From contig PADC01000008.1 in NCBI GenBank assembly GCA_002700385.1, positions 288,485 to 352,484 of the forward strand: a stretch of DNA of 64,000 bases. Reading direction: 5' to 3'. The notes below the pieces were generated by a model, which saw only the letters and a program-made list of their open reading frames with translations, had not been told where the DNA came from and searched no databases. Every line of letters begins with the position of its first letter. Within the stretch, counting starts at the first letter, position 1. This DNA comes from Cycloclasticus sp. GTDB lineage: Bacteria; Pseudomonadota; Gammaproteobacteria; Methylococcales; Cycloclasticaceae. Below, piece after piece: positions 17,252 to 26,685 of this stretch. A program made the translations under genes and the position numbers.

Positions 17252-19333
17252 ATGACTAAACGAACCGTTCTTACTGTTAACTTATCAACAAAAGAAACTC
17301 GGGTTTTAAAACAGGCCTTAAATAACGCTGATACGGATACCAATTTAACATCGGTAAACATCAACCAGTTTGATTCTAATAAAAATTCCTTTGCCGAGGT
17401 TGCCCTAATTTTAGTTAAATTGCTGGACAATGAGCTCGCCAATGACGAATTACTACAAAAAGCAAAACTACACTTCGTCCATTCCCCCATTATAATAATC
17501 ACCGAACGTGAATTCGAGGCCGGTATAATCAGTTGTTACGATGCCAAAAACGTCATTGATATTCGCCCTTTTAACCCCGTTTTCTTAGTCGTAAAATCCA
17601 TCAAGCGTGAAATAGAGTCCCAACATAATAAAAACTTACTCCATCAACTTGATTCACAATTTAAAAATGAAACGTATCGATTTGATTCTTTTATAAGACA
17701 TACAGAAGATGGCGTCGCCCTTATTCATGATAACCAATATATAACCACTAACTCAGCCTATAAACGTATTTTTAACATACCGGCCGATGAAAACATCGTT
17801 GGCTCTTCTGTTCGTGAATTTAGCAACCCAAATTCTCACACTTCCAGCGAAAATTTATCAGAAAGAAACTTAAATACCTCCTTAGATACGCTACCTGACG
17901 AAGCTGTTTTGTCTGTCCTGATTCAAACTCGAAATGGGGATTCATTTGTTACCACCCTCTATAAAACGCATTGCTTTGTTAATGATCAACTGTGCACTCA
18001 AATCCTTATTCATAATCCAGATGCTTGGAGTAATGTTGACAAGGGATTTACAGATTTAAGGACCTTTGACCATGAAACAGGCTTTTATAACAAACGATTT
18101 ACAGTTGAATACATCGATAAAGAATTAACCAATCAAGAGCCCTTTGGTTCATTAGCCATCATTCTAATTGATGATTTTCGCCATAGACGAGAGCAGCATA
18201 GTATTAATTATATTGATGAAGTTATTCGTTCAGTCGGAAACCTTATCTGTGATGCCTCCAGCCAAAATAACATACTCGCACGATATGGAGATGCTGTTTT
18301 CACCCTATTCTCCAATAGCTTGAGCCGTTCCGACTTTTTATTGAACTGCCAGCAAGTGCTTACCGAGGTCAATAACACCTTATTTGGAGATGATAGCCAA
18401 TACATTAAATTGACATTAAGTATTGGTGTCAGCTTTATTGATCCTAGAGTCACCACCTCTAAACAACTGATCTCTCAGGCCGACAAAGCCTGTGATAAAG
18501 CCTGCGCCAATGGTGGTAATCAGATTCACGTTTTTGACTCCGTCACAACCCCATTAACCGTGATTATCGATGAAGAAAAAAACACCCGCTTAATACAATC
18601 GGCCTTAAAAAAGAATAGATTACAACCCTTATACCAACCCATTGTTGACCTTTCTGAAAAAACAACTGAAAACTATGCGGTTCTGTTGCGCATTTTAGAT
18701 GATAACGATGTGCATATAGCGCCTGATCACTTTATTCTGACCGCTGAAAAAACGGGACTCATCAGCCAGTTGGATGAATGGGTTTTATCTAACACAATTA
18801 AGCAAATTAGAGAAGCCTCACGCCAAGGTCTTCAACGAAGGTTCTTTATTTCAGTTTCAAATATTACTTATCGCCATACCACTTTTATAGAAACGCTGGT
18901 TAATGAACTAAAATTTTACAATATTGATGCTAGTTTATTAGTCTTCCAAATCAGTTTTTCTGACGTAAAAATAGAACCTGCTCTTTTGAAAAACTTCATT
19001 GGTGTCATCAAAAAAGAGTGTGGCTGCCAAGTTGCTCTTGACCAAATCGGCTTCAGCCAAATCACGGATACCATCTTGAACGATTACTCTGTAGATTATT
19101 TAAAGATTGACGGGAGCTTTAGCCAAAATTTAAATAATAACGAAGATTCTCAAAACGTTATCCGGGAACTTGTTGAAGTCAGCCAGAGAAATAATGTGAA
19201 AACGATTGCCAAGTCTGTTGAAAATGCTAATACGCTCGCACTTTTATGGAATATGGGCGTGAATGCAGTACAAGGGTATTTTTTACAGGAACCATCGGAT
19301 CGCATGCGATTTGATTTCGATCTTGATCACTAA
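17252..19333 (+). CDS. fimX: FimX-like degenerate GGDEF/EAL c-di-GMP receptor
   Basis: FimX governs type IV pilus assembly and twitching from the cell pole by binding c-di-GMP. This 693-residue protein (P. aeruginosa FimX, 691) has the same order: response-regulator-like domain (1-125), PAS (about 145-260), GGDEF (270-430) and EAL (445-690). Both catalytic motifs are lost: GGDEF is GDAVF (346-350) and EAL is AVL (476-478); the metal-binding DDFG is replaced by DQIG (597-600). The end keeps VQGYFLQEP, the EAL-domain signature. So it should be a receptor, not an enzyme. The N-terminal domain also lacks an obvious phospho-acceptor aspartate. It follows the 579-residue gene; its stop overlaps the converging nucleotidase gene by 4 bases. 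Confidence 0.85.
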   Translation: MTKRTVLTVNLSTKETRVLKQALNNADTDTNLTSVNINQFDSNKNSFAEVALILVKLLDNELANDELLQKAKLHFVHSPIIIITEREFEAGIISCYDAKNVIDIRPFNPVFLVVKSIKREIESQHNKNLLHQLDSQFKNETYRFDSFIRHTEDGVALIHDNQYITTNSAYKRIFNIPADENIVGSSVREFSNPNSHTSSENLSERNLNTSLDTLPDEAVLSVLIQTRNGDSFVTTLYKTHCFVNDQLCTQILIHNPDAWSNVDKGFTDLRTFDHETGFYNKRFTVEYIDKELTNQEPFGSLAIILIDDFRHRREQHSINYIDEVIRSVGNLICDASSQNNILARYGDAVFTLFSNSLSRSDFLLNCQQVLTEVNNTLFGDDSQYIKLTLSIGVSFIDPRVTTSKQLISQADKACDKACANGGNQIHVFDSVTTPLTVIIDEEKNTRLIQSALKKNRLQPLYQPIVDLSEKTTENYAVLLRILDDNDVHIAPDHFILTAEKTGLISQLDEWVLSNTIKQIREASRQGLQRRFFISVSNITYRHTTFIETLVNELKFYNIDASLLVFQISFSDVKIEPALLKNFIGVIKKECGCQVALDQIGFSQITDTILNDYSVDYLKIDGSFSQNLNNNEDSQNVIRELVEVSQRNNVKTIAKSVENANTLALLWNMGVNAVQGYFLQEPSDRMRFDFDLDH

Positions 19334-20229
19334 CTCTCATTCGCCACACCATGAGGCACATGCCCTGTTGCAACATGCTCTTGTGCTGATTCGCAATGTA
19401 CCGTTTGATCATCAAAGAAAATATCGGCCCCAAATGATTTTAAAAACTCTCCTTTCGGCAAACCGCCCAAAAAAAGCGCTTCATCAATTCTAATCCCCCA
19501 AGTACGAAGCGTACGTACAACCCGCTCATGTGCCGGAGCTGAACGAGCCGTCACTAAGGCCGTTCGAACAGGGGATACCTCCTCCGCGAATTGACTTTGC
19601 AAATTATGCAACGCAGACAAAAATGATTTAAACGGCCCACCCGTCATCGGTTCTTTCGCCGCTAACTGCTCATTTTCAGTAAAGGCATCGAGGCCTTTTT
19701 CTTTATAAATGCGCTCAGACTCATCTGAAAAAATAACTGCATCACCGTCAAACGCTATTCGTAATTGATCATTATCTGCATCATTGCCTTTGCCCGATAA
19801 AATGGTTGCAGCAGCATGACCCGCTTCAAGGGCCCTGCTAACATCTTCCGGTGATGTGGAAAGAAACAGATCTGCTTCAAAAGCGGAAATATAACTGAAA
19901 GGGGAATAACCGCTAGTAAAAGCCGCGCGTTTAATATCCAAATCATGCTCTCGAATCGAATTAAATACCCTCAGTCCTGTATCGGCACTGTTTCTTGATA
20001 ACAAAATCACTTCTACCAATGCCTCTGGCAAACGCCGGTTTAACCCCAACAGTTTTTTAACCAGTGGATAGGCCACCCCAGGAGCAAGGCTTTCCTCTTC
20101 ACGAGCAATTTGATAAGCGCAGTACGCTTCCTTGCCTTCCGTTTCAAAAATTCTATTCGATTCAACAAGATCAAATAAAGCCATTGAGGAAATACCAATT
20201 GTTAATTTTTTTTTATCTGAAGACGACAT
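19330..20229 (-). CDS. 5'-nucleotidase, cytosolic type I family
   Basis: This family (PF06189, related to mammalian cN-I) dephosphorylates nucleoside 5'-monophosphates in the cytoplasm. The protein of about 299 residues shows LTIGISSMALFDLVESNRIF at the N-terminus, the segment RIAFDGDAVIFSDESE with a catalytic-type DGD, EPMTGGPFKSFL, ALVTARSAPAHERVVRTLR, and the late acidic motif GADIFFDDQTVHCES. The first in-frame start is a TTG at 20238, but the ATG at 20229 is chosen; neither has a strong ribosome-binding site. It is tail to tail with fimX, overlapping by 4 bases, and stands alone otherwise. Substrate preference cannot be read from the sequence. Confidence 0.85.
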   Translation of the reverse strand: MSSSDKKKLTIGISSMALFDLVESNRIFETEGKEAYCAYQIAREEESLAPGVAYPLVKKLLGLNRRLPEALVEVILLSRNSADTGLRVFNSIREHDLDIKRAAFTSGYSPFSYISAFEADLFLSTSPEDVSRALEAGHAAATILSGKGNDADNDQLRIAFDGDAVIFSDESERIYKEKGLDAFTENEQLAAKEPMTGGPFKSFLSALHNLQSQFAEEVSPVRTALVTARSAPAHERVVRTLRTWGIRIDEALFLGGLPKGEFLKSFGADIFFDDQTVHCESAQEHVATGHVPHGVANES

Positions 20230-20456
20230 ACTTATCAAGACTCGAATTATGCTGCTTTATGATAAGGCATTTAAATAAGAAATACTCCAATGGCAACCCT
20301 CCATTCAATATAACCAAAAGAAAACCCAGTGGATCGATCATGAAATTATTCATTTGCCAGTGCCCCTTACTCTGGATTTTTAAGTGATAAAACGGTTAAA
20401 CACCTTTGTCACAGCGACCAGTAAACTCATTACTCCAACCCTTTACATAAACTTTC

Positions 20457-21647
20457 TCAAACAGAACTGACACCTTCACCCGTTGCCTCAAGGTCCTCAT
20501 CATTGTTTTTCTCAACCCAAATCCAAGCTACTAAAAAAGCAATGGCGCTTAACAAAGCGGCCATACTAAAAACCCATTCAGCGCCGAAAGCATCCCACAA
20601 TAACCCAGCAATTAACCCGCCTAACATGCCGCCTGCACCGTAGCCAACGCTGCTATATAGAGCTTGGCCCTTTTCCTGCATCGCGCCTTTAAAATACCGA
20701 TGTGTCAACTGAATACCCACAACATGAAAAGCGCCAAATGAAGCCGCATGAAGGAATTGAGCGACTACCAAAATGATCAAATGATCGGCCAACCAAGCAA
20801 TCATTAACCACCTGATCACCGTCAACAGCAAGCTCAGTAACAAAATAAAACGTAACGAAAGGTGATGAAACACCCGTTGAATAACAAGAAATAACACAAT
20901 TTCTGCCAGCACACCCAACGACCAGAGTTGACCTATCTCAATCTCACTGTAATTAAGCTTGTCTAATAATATAGAAAAGAATGCGTAGTAAGCTCCGTGT
21001 GAAGCCTGCAGTAAGAAAACCACAAAAAAGAACGCGATAATGGTTTTTTGCTTCAACAATAAGCCCATAACGGAACCACGTTTGGCCGGTTTAACCCGGC
21101 CTTTTTCACTCAGCGTTAGACTGGCGATTAAAATCATCAGCAAGCATACACTGACCAATAAAGGCCATTCATTTAGGCTCGTTTTCGTCAATACATAACC
21201 AACGCCAGAAACAGTGGCAATAAAACCAATAGAACCCCATAGTCTTATACCGCTGTATAAACCGGTTTGTTGGCCAAGCTTTGTCAAGGTAATTGCTTCA
21301 AACTGTGGCAACATCGCATTCCAGCAAAAACTGAAAACAAACACAATCAATAAAATACCTAAGAAATCGGGATCAGACAGTAAGCAGGCATAAGCCATGA
21401 CTGATAAAAAAGAGGCCAATTGCACCAATTGCATTCGGTTGTTCAATCGCGCAGACAACAAGGCCAACAAACCAGGTGAAACCAATTTAGTTCCCTGCAT
21501 GACGGCAAACACCAGGCCAACCTGCGCCGCCACATAACCCAGGGACTTAAGGTACAAGCCCAAGTAAGGCATGAGCGCACCCAATGATGCAAAATAAAAG
21601 AAGTAAAAACCTGATAAGCGCCAATATGGCAGCTTTTGATTACTCAA
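20457..21647 (-). CDS. MFS transporter, HcaT/LacY-like (MFS_1_like)
   Basis: A 396-residue inner-membrane transporter with about 12 hydrophobic segments and a short charged C-terminal tail (EKNNDEDLEATGEG). The N-terminus (LSGFYFFYFASLGALMPYLGLYLKSLG) and the RLWGSIGFIATVSGVGYVL segment are characteristic of the family containing E. coli HcaT (3-phenylpropionate transporter) and relatives of LacY. The substrate is unknown; the gene is often found alone in gammaproteobacteria and no catabolic genes flank it here. It lies 44 bases downstream of aroC on the same strand, perhaps in one transcript. The 218 bases behind it, up to the nucleotidase gene, hold no gene or clear terminator. Confidence 0.85.
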   Translation of the reverse strand: MSNQKLPYWRLSGFYFFYFASLGALMPYLGLYLKSLGYVAAQVGLVFAVMQGTKLVSPGLLALLSARLNNRMQLVQLASFLSVMAYACLLSDPDFLGILLIVFVFSFCWNAMLPQFEAITLTKLGQQTGLYSGIRLWGSIGFIATVSGVGYVLTKTSLNEWPLLVSVCLLMILIASLTLSEKGRVKPAKRGSVMGLLLKQKTIIAFFFVVFLLQASHGAYYAFFSILLDKLNYSEIEIGQLWSLGVLAEIVLFLVIQRVFHHLSLRFILLLSLLLTVIRWLMIAWLADHLIILVVAQFLHAASFGAFHVVGIQLTHRYFKGAMQEKGQALYSSVGYGAGGMLGGLIAGLLWDAFGAEWVFSMAALLSAIAFLVAWIWVEKNNDEDLEATGEGVSSV

Positions 21648-21691
21648 TTAAATAAACTCGTTCTAAGAAGACTGATAATAAGCGACTCGCC

Positions 21692-22789
21692 TCAGGCCTC
21701 AGGTGGAAGAGTAGGAACCCTCGAGTTTACGTCGCAATTCTGCCCTCGATGTCGAAGCAAATGATCCATCAGTGTAATGGCCATCATCGCTTCAGCAATC
21801 GGTGTTGCTCTAATACCGACACAAGGATCATGGCGACCTTTGGTAACGACTTCAATTGGCTCACCCAGTGTGTTGATCGACCGACCCGGAATTCGAAGGC
21901 TTGAGGTTGGCTTTAGCGCAATACTCGCGGTAATCGTTTGCCCAGTCGAAATACCGCCCAAAATACCCCCTGCCTGATTGCTCAGAAAACCGTCAGGGGT
22001 CATTTCATCCCGAAAATCAGTACCCAATGCTTCAACACACGCAAAACCACCGCCTATTTCCACACCTTTAACCGCATTAATGCTCATTAAGGCATGTGCT
22101 AAATCAGCATCCAGCCGATCAAAAATTGGCTCACCCAGGCCAACCGGCACGCCCATTGCGCTAACATTAACACGCGCTCCAATTGAATCACCCGACTTTC
22201 TTAACGCATCCATATAGGCTTCTAATTCATCTAGCTTATTGGGGTCAGGGCAAAAAAATGGATTATTGTGTGTCACCGCCATATCAACAACATCCATCTC
22301 AATAGGGCCTAATTGTGCCAAATAACCTTTAATTTCAACACCCAACCTTTCGCGCAAATACTTCTTAGCAATACCGCCAGCGGCGACTCGCATTGCTGTT
22401 TCACGAGCGGAAGAACGCCCTCCACCGCGGTAATCACGAAAACCATATTTTTGCTGATAACTATAATCTGCGTGTCCCGGTCTAAAGGTATCCTTGATAT
22501 TAGAATAATCCTTAGAGCGCTGATCTGTATTTTCGATTAACAAACCAATGGAGGTGCCGGTTGTTTTTCCCTCAAATACACCGGATAGAATTTTAACCTC
22601 ATCGGCTTCACGGCGTTGCGTTGTATGCCTGGACGTTCCGGGTTTTCTTAAATCAAGGTCGCCCTGCAAATCTGCTTCACTCAACTCTAATCCTGGAGGG
22701 CAACCATCGACGATGCACCCAATAGCCGGACCATGGCTTTCACCAAAACTGGTCACTGTAAAAATTTTTCCTATCGAATTTCCTGACAT
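21692..22789 (-). CDS. aroC: chorismate synthase
   Basis: The last enzyme of the shikimate pathway: it removes phosphate from EPSP to give chorismate, needing reduced FMN. The 365-residue protein has all three family signatures: [18 protein letters not shown] near residue 17, the central [23 protein letters not shown], and the C-terminal [20 protein letters not shown]. Length is normal (E. coli 361). It lies 21 bases downstream of prmB, the same arrangement as in many gammaproteobacteria, including E. coli, where prmB and aroC are neighbours. No regulatory element was seen. Confidence 0.97.
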   Translation of the reverse strand: MSGNSIGKIFTVTSFGESHGPAIGCIVDGCPPGLELSEADLQGDLDLRKPGTSRHTTQRREADEVKILSGVFEGKTTGTSIGLLIENTDQRSKDYSNIKDTFRPGHADYSYQQKYGFRDYRGGGRSSARETAMRVAAGGIAKKYLRERLGVEIKGYLAQLGPIEMDVVDMAVTHNNPFFCPDPNKLDELEAYMDALRKSGDSIGARVNVSAMGVPVGLGEPIFDRLDADLAHALMSINAVKGVEIGGGFACVEALGTDFRDEMTPDGFLSNQAGGILGGISTGQTITASIALKPTSSLRIPGRSINTLGEPIEVVTKGRHDPCVGIRATPIAEAMMAITLMDHLLRHRGQNCDVNSRVPTLPPEA

Positions 22790-22810
22790 ATCTATATTGT
22801 TACCATCAAA

Positions 22811-23734
22811 TTATTGCGTTAGTTTAGCTTGAAATAAGGGTCGATATTCCAATAACTGTTCTTTAGTTAACATAAAAACACCATGCCCACCGTATTCAAA
22901 ATCTTGCCATAGAAAGGGCACCTCAGGGTAACACGCTTGCAGAACCTCGTCTGTGTTTCCAACCTCCACATAAAGAACCCCCTCATCGTTTAAATAGGTG
23001 GCGGCCTCAGCGAGAATTTTGTGAACCAGATCTAAACCGGACACGCCCCCATCTAAACCGAGTTGAGGCTCCAGATAATACTCTTCAGGCAAGCCGGATA
23101 ATTCCTCATGCCCGACATAAGGCGGATTACTAACGATCAAATCATACGTTTCATCTGCCAACGCTTGGAATAAATCAGAGGCTATAGTTTTCACCCTTTG
23201 CGCTACCCCATGCCGCTGAATATTTTTTTTCGCAACCGCTAGAGCCGGCGTTGAAATATCAACTAAATCAACATGTACTGAAGGGAAGTATTTGGCGCAA
23301 GCGATACCGATACACCCACTCCCTGTACATAAATCTAAAATATTGTGTACTTTATCGACATGAACCCAAGGCGAAAAAGACTCGCTAATCAGTTCTGCAA
23401 AAGGTGATCGTGGAATTAAAACGTCCCGATTAACAAAAAATGCTAGCCCCGCAAACCACGCCTCTTCCAATAAATAGGCTGCTGGAATCTTCTCTTTGAT
23501 TCTACGTTGAAAAATATCCAGAATTTTTTTCGCCTCGACCGTGCTGACCTCATGAGAAAAAACGGTTTCATCTTTCATCGGCAATTTTTTTGTCACACTC
23601 AAGACAATATAAACAACTTCATCGACTAAATTATCAGTTCCATGCCCAAAATAAAGAGGCGCGCCTTCAAATAATGTCACCCCATGAGCAATTAACTCGC
23701 TAATTGTATTTTTTTTCTTTAATTTAATTGTCAT
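22811..23734 (-). CDS. prmB: ribosomal protein uL3 glutamine methyltransferase PrmB
   Basis: PrmB methylates a glutamine of ribosomal protein L3 using S-adenosylmethionine. The 307-residue protein has the helical N-terminal PrmB/HemK domain (VEAKKILDIFQRRIKEKIPAAYLLEEAWF), the SAM-binding motif ILDLCTGSGCIGIACA, and the catalytic NPPY (in DLIVSNPPYVGHEEL). The RSPFAELISESFSPWV segment and linkage to aroC favour PrmB over the release-factor methyltransferase PrmC, which usually accompanies prfA. It diverges from the cNMP-HDOD gene across 98 bases. No good ribosome-binding site precedes the ATG. Confidence 0.93.
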   Translation of the reverse strand: MTIKLKKKNTISELIAHGVTLFEGAPLYFGHGTDNLVDEVVYIVLSVTKKLPMKDETVFSHEVSTVEAKKILDIFQRRIKEKIPAAYLLEEAWFAGLAFFVNRDVLIPRSPFAELISESFSPWVHVDKVHNILDLCTGSGCIGIACAKYFPSVHVDLVDISTPALAVAKKNIQRHGVAQRVKTIASDLFQALADETYDLIVSNPPYVGHEELSGLPEEYYLEPQLGLDGGVSGLDLVHKILAEAATYLNDEGVLYVEVGNTDEVLQACYPEVPFLWQDFEYGGHGVFMLTKEQLLEYRPLFQAKLTQ

Positions 23735-23832
23735 GAAGCACTAGAAAGGACTATATTTAAACCAATACATGAGTTAATCATTATAAGTGAAGATTTTAAC
23801 TCAAATGAATAACTTACAAAGCACTTTAAACG

Positions 23833-25077
23833 ATGTCTATTAGAAAGCTAACAAACGAAGAAGTTGACTCCCTGTTTCCCATCAGAAACTTCTCTGATAA
23901 CAGTAAACAACAATTACAAGAAATGGTAGAAACAACTCACTTTGATGCAAATAGCATCTTATTTTCAGCCGGTGATACCGATGAACATCAAATCTATATC
24001 TTAAACGGCAAAGTTCAGCTAACTTTAGGTGGCAGCAAAGAAAGAATTGTTGAAGGGGGGCAAATAGAAGCCCGATTCCCTCTTGATAACAACTCACCTC
24101 ATCAAGCCACTGCAATGGCTTTGAACGAAGTAACTGTTTTATCAGTGAAACGTTCCACATTAGATGATTTATTAAACGAGGTTGTACCCGGTGATACCGA
24201 CGCTATCGATGTTTTAGAGGAAAGCGAAGATTCTCTTCTGTATAACCAACTGTATTTTGAAGTCACCCAGGAGATGCAAGCTGATAAATTGGAATTACCC
24301 TCCATTCCTGAAACAGCAATAAAAGTACGCACCGCTATCTCGGACCCTCACGCAACCTCTAATACGATTGCACAAATAACTCAACAAGACCCCGCCATCA
24401 CCGCCCAATTAATTAAAGTCGCTAATAGCCCTTTATTTAGGGGGCGTGAAAGAATTGAGGCTTTGCCGCCAGCCATCACTCGCCTTGGGCTTAAAGCAAT
24501 CAGTAACCTTATTACCAGCTTCACCATGAGAATGGTTTTTAAAGCCAAAACCAAGGACGTTAAAGATCTTATTTCAACTTTGTGGCTGCATAGTCGAGAT
24601 GTCTCTGGAATTTGCGCCGTTTTAGCAAAAAAACTGAAAGGGTTTGATGTAGACAAAGCAATGTTAGCCGGCTTAATTCACGACATTGGTGCGATCCCCA
24701 TCCTTACACACGCAGACAAACACCCAAACCTCATCACGAATAAAACGGATGTGCAACAAACACTTAAAAAGCTAACACCCGTGATTGGAAAAATGGTTTT
24801 AGAAAAATGGAACTTTACTGAAGACTTCATTGAATTGGCTATTCATGCCGAAAATTGGTCGCGTAAAACCGACCAGCCCGCTAACTATACTGATTTGATC
24901 ATTGTTGCCCAGTTACTCAGTTTTAAAAACACACCACTGCAAGATAAATACCCAGAACCCTGGTCCGTACCAGCATACGATCGCCTCAGCAAACTACTGA
25001 GAGACCCTGACGATTCAATCGATATACTTGAAAGTGCACAGGAAGAATTAATGAATATAAAGCAACTATTCAATTAA
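23833..25077 (+). CDS. cyclic-nucleotide-binding/HDOD domain regulator
   Basis: A 414-residue soluble signalling protein. Residues 15-125 look like a cyclic nucleotide-binding beta-roll (ILFSAGDTDEHQIYILNGKVQL, and VTVLSVKRSTLDDLL), though the phosphate-binding cassette arginine is not evident. Residues 148-345 are an HDOD domain (LPSIPETAIKVRTAISDP, AQLIKVANSPLFRG, MLAGLIHDIGAIPIL), related to HD-GYP but without their full metal set. HDOD proteins act as scaffolds in motility and stress control, not as proven enzymes. It is followed after 14 bases by a FliK-like gene and then a FlhB-like gene, which suggests a role in flagellar regulation; that link is inferred from position. Confidence 0.82.
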   Translation: MSIRKLTNEEVDSLFPIRNFSDNSKQQLQEMVETTHFDANSILFSAGDTDEHQIYILNGKVQLTLGGSKERIVEGGQIEARFPLDNNSPHQATAMALNEVTVLSVKRSTLDDLLNEVVPGDTDAIDVLEESEDSLLYNQLYFEVTQEMQADKLELPSIPETAIKVRTAISDPHATSNTIAQITQQDPAITAQLIKVANSPLFRGRERIEALPPAITRLGLKAISNLITSFTMRMVFKAKTKDVKDLISTLWLHSRDVSGICAVLAKKLKGFDVDKAMLAGLIHDIGAIPILTHADKHPNLITNKTDVQQTLKKLTPVIGKMVLEKWNFTEDFIELAIHAENWSRKTDQPANYTDLIIVAQLLSFKNTPLQDKYPEPWSVPAYDRLSKLLRDPDDSIDILESAQEELMNIKQLFN

Positions 25078-25091
25078 GCAGTGGCTTAACT

Positions 25092-26396
25092 TTGGAAATA
25101 CCCAGCAACGCCACTAGCCTCATCTTACAAGCCAAAGAGTCCGCTTTGGCTATTGATAAACTACAAACTGGCCGATCTTTAAACGTAACGATCATCGATC
25201 AACTTCCTACTAAAAATGAGGTCATTGTTCGCATAGGTCATCAAATAATTCAGGTAAAAAGTGACATGCCTGTGGCTATTGGGCAAACACTTAATGTGTT
25301 GATAGAAAAAACAAAAACCGAACTGATTCTTAAGGCTAAGCCCCCACCTCAACAGAACATCCCCTTCAATGCCACCTTGCGTCAATTACTCCCAAAGCAA
25401 ACACCTGTTAATGACTTTCAACAACCGCTTATTACACTTTTCAAAAACATTAACCAACAGGCAATAAAAGACTCTTCAGCCCAAAACTCCGAATTAAGAG
25501 CACAGATCAACCTATTGAAACGTGTAACAAGTCAAATCCTTCAATCCCTCCCAAGACAGCAAACTATAACAACAGCGGAGGGACTAAAAAATGCCGTACA
25601 ACATTCAGGGGTGTTTTTAGAACCCAAAGTTCAACAAGCAATTACTGAGAGTAAGGCACTCTTGAGCGCAAATAACACCGCGGCTAAGATAGCCCACCAT
25701 CAATCAGGCGAACATGTCATGGCTAAACCCCACCAACAGGCCTTAGATTTCTCTCGTGTTGATGTAAAAGCAAATTTGGCTAGACTCATAAATGTATTAA
25801 ATGCATGGCCAAAAAACTTCACTGCTCCTACAACCTTGAACAACAAAAGCATTTCAAACCCCAAGATGGCACAATCGCTCTTATCTTCTCAAGTAGCACC
25901 CCATTTAACTCAATTATTGAGCGGACAAATCAAAGAACTCATCACCAAAGCCGAAGGAGCTCTCTCTAAAATAACACTGAATCAGTTAGCCAGCACAAAT
26001 GCTGAGCCTGGGGGTTCACGGCAAACCTTACACATTGAAATTCCTTTTCTGAATCAACACGTATCTGAGTCTGTTTATTTAATTATTGAACGCGAGAAAC
26101 CTACTAGCAAAGAACAAAAAGATAGCGAAACATTATGGAGCGTTTCTCTTGAAATGAATCCACCTAAACTGGGGCTGATCAAAAACAAATTAACCTGCTC
26201 AAGCCAGCGAATAAATACGAGTTTTTGGGCGGAAAAACCTGAAACAGAAAATTTAATTGAACAGCACTTGGACTTACTTCGAAAGAAATTTGAGCAAGCT
26301 CATTTACAATCAGAAAAAATTCAATTACAAAGAGGTTCAGAACCCATCATACAAACTCATCACCCGGCCGAATCCATTCTAAGTGAAAAAGCCTAA
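25092..26396 (+). CDS. second FliK-like flagellar hook-length control protein
   Basis: A 434-residue, Gln- and Thr-rich protein without signal peptide. Residues 310-420 (LHIEIPFLNQHVSESVYLIIE, LWSVSLEMNPPKLGLIKNKLT) match the pattern of the FliK C-terminal domain, where the 'NPPxLGxI/V' type segment corresponds to 'LxPxxLGxVxV' in true FliK. The N-terminal 100 residues carry a small beta-rich region. The start is TTG at 25092 with no good ribosome-binding site, suggesting coupling to the HDOD gene. Its stop overlaps the next ATG (TAATG). In Pseudomonas a comparable FliK-like/FlhB-like pair lies near the DUF2802 gene. The canonical fliK is separate, at 39749, so this one is an extra copy of unknown role. 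Confidence 0.7.
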   Translation: MEIPSNATSLILQAKESALAIDKLQTGRSLNVTIIDQLPTKNEVIVRIGHQIIQVKSDMPVAIGQTLNVLIEKTKTELILKAKPPPQQNIPFNATLRQLLPKQTPVNDFQQPLITLFKNINQQAIKDSSAQNSELRAQINLLKRVTSQILQSLPRQQTITTAEGLKNAVQHSGVFLEPKVQQAITESKALLSANNTAAKIAHHQSGEHVMAKPHQQALDFSRVDVKANLARLINVLNAWPKNFTAPTTLNNKSISNPKMAQSLLSSQVAPHLTQLLSGQIKELITKAEGALSKITLNQLASTNAEPGGSRQTLHIEIPFLNQHVSESVYLIIEREKPTSKEQKDSETLWSVSLEMNPPKLGLIKNKLTCSSQRINTSFWAEKPETENLIEQHLDLLRKKFEQAHLQSEKIQLQRGSEPIIQTHHPAESILSEKA

Positions 26397-26680
26397 TGAC
26401 AGATGTAATTAACCCTGCCGATATTGCAGTCGCTTTAAGATATGACGGTGAAAATACTCCTACCGTCACTGCAAAAGGCAGAGGAGACCTCGCGCAAGAG
26501 ATTATCGACCTTGCCCTTGCTAATGAAATCCCATTGGAGAATAACCCAGAGCTGGTAAAACTTCTAAGTACCATCCCCCTGGGGAATGAAATTCCTGAAA
26601 CCTTATATATTGCCGTGGCTGAGGTAATTGCCTTTGCTTACTTGCTCTCCGACAAAGTGCCTGACGGCTTTAACAAATAA
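26396..26680 (+). CDS. free-standing FlhB C-terminal domain homologue (FlhX/FhlB type)
   Basis: A 94-residue protein corresponding to the cytoplasmic export-switch domain of FlhB (residues 270-360) with no membrane part. It aligns through NPADIAVALRYDGENTPTVTAKG, matching FlhB's NPTHFAVAIKYD...VVAKG, then ...NEIPETLYIAVAEVIAFAY matching ...EVPRGLYLAVAQVLAYVY in the FlhB of this window. The autocleavage motif N-P-T-H is N-P-A-D here, so self-cleavage is not expected; the protein resembles the half left after cleavage. It overlaps the FliK-like gene by one base (translational coupling), so the two products probably interact. Family members (Helicobacter FlhX) can stand in for cleaved FlhB. It converges on the DUF2802 gene with a 5-base gap. 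Confidence 0.85.
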   Translation: MTDVINPADIAVALRYDGENTPTVTAKGRGDLAQEIIDLALANEIPLENNPELVKLLSTIPLGNEIPETLYIAVAEVIAFAYLLSDKVPDGFNK

Positions 26681-26685
26681 AACGA

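Noticed and set aside
17252-19333. Active diguanylate cyclase or phosphodiesterase
   Set aside because: GGDEF is GDAVF, EAL is AVL, and the DDFG motif is DQIG, so catalysis is unlikely.
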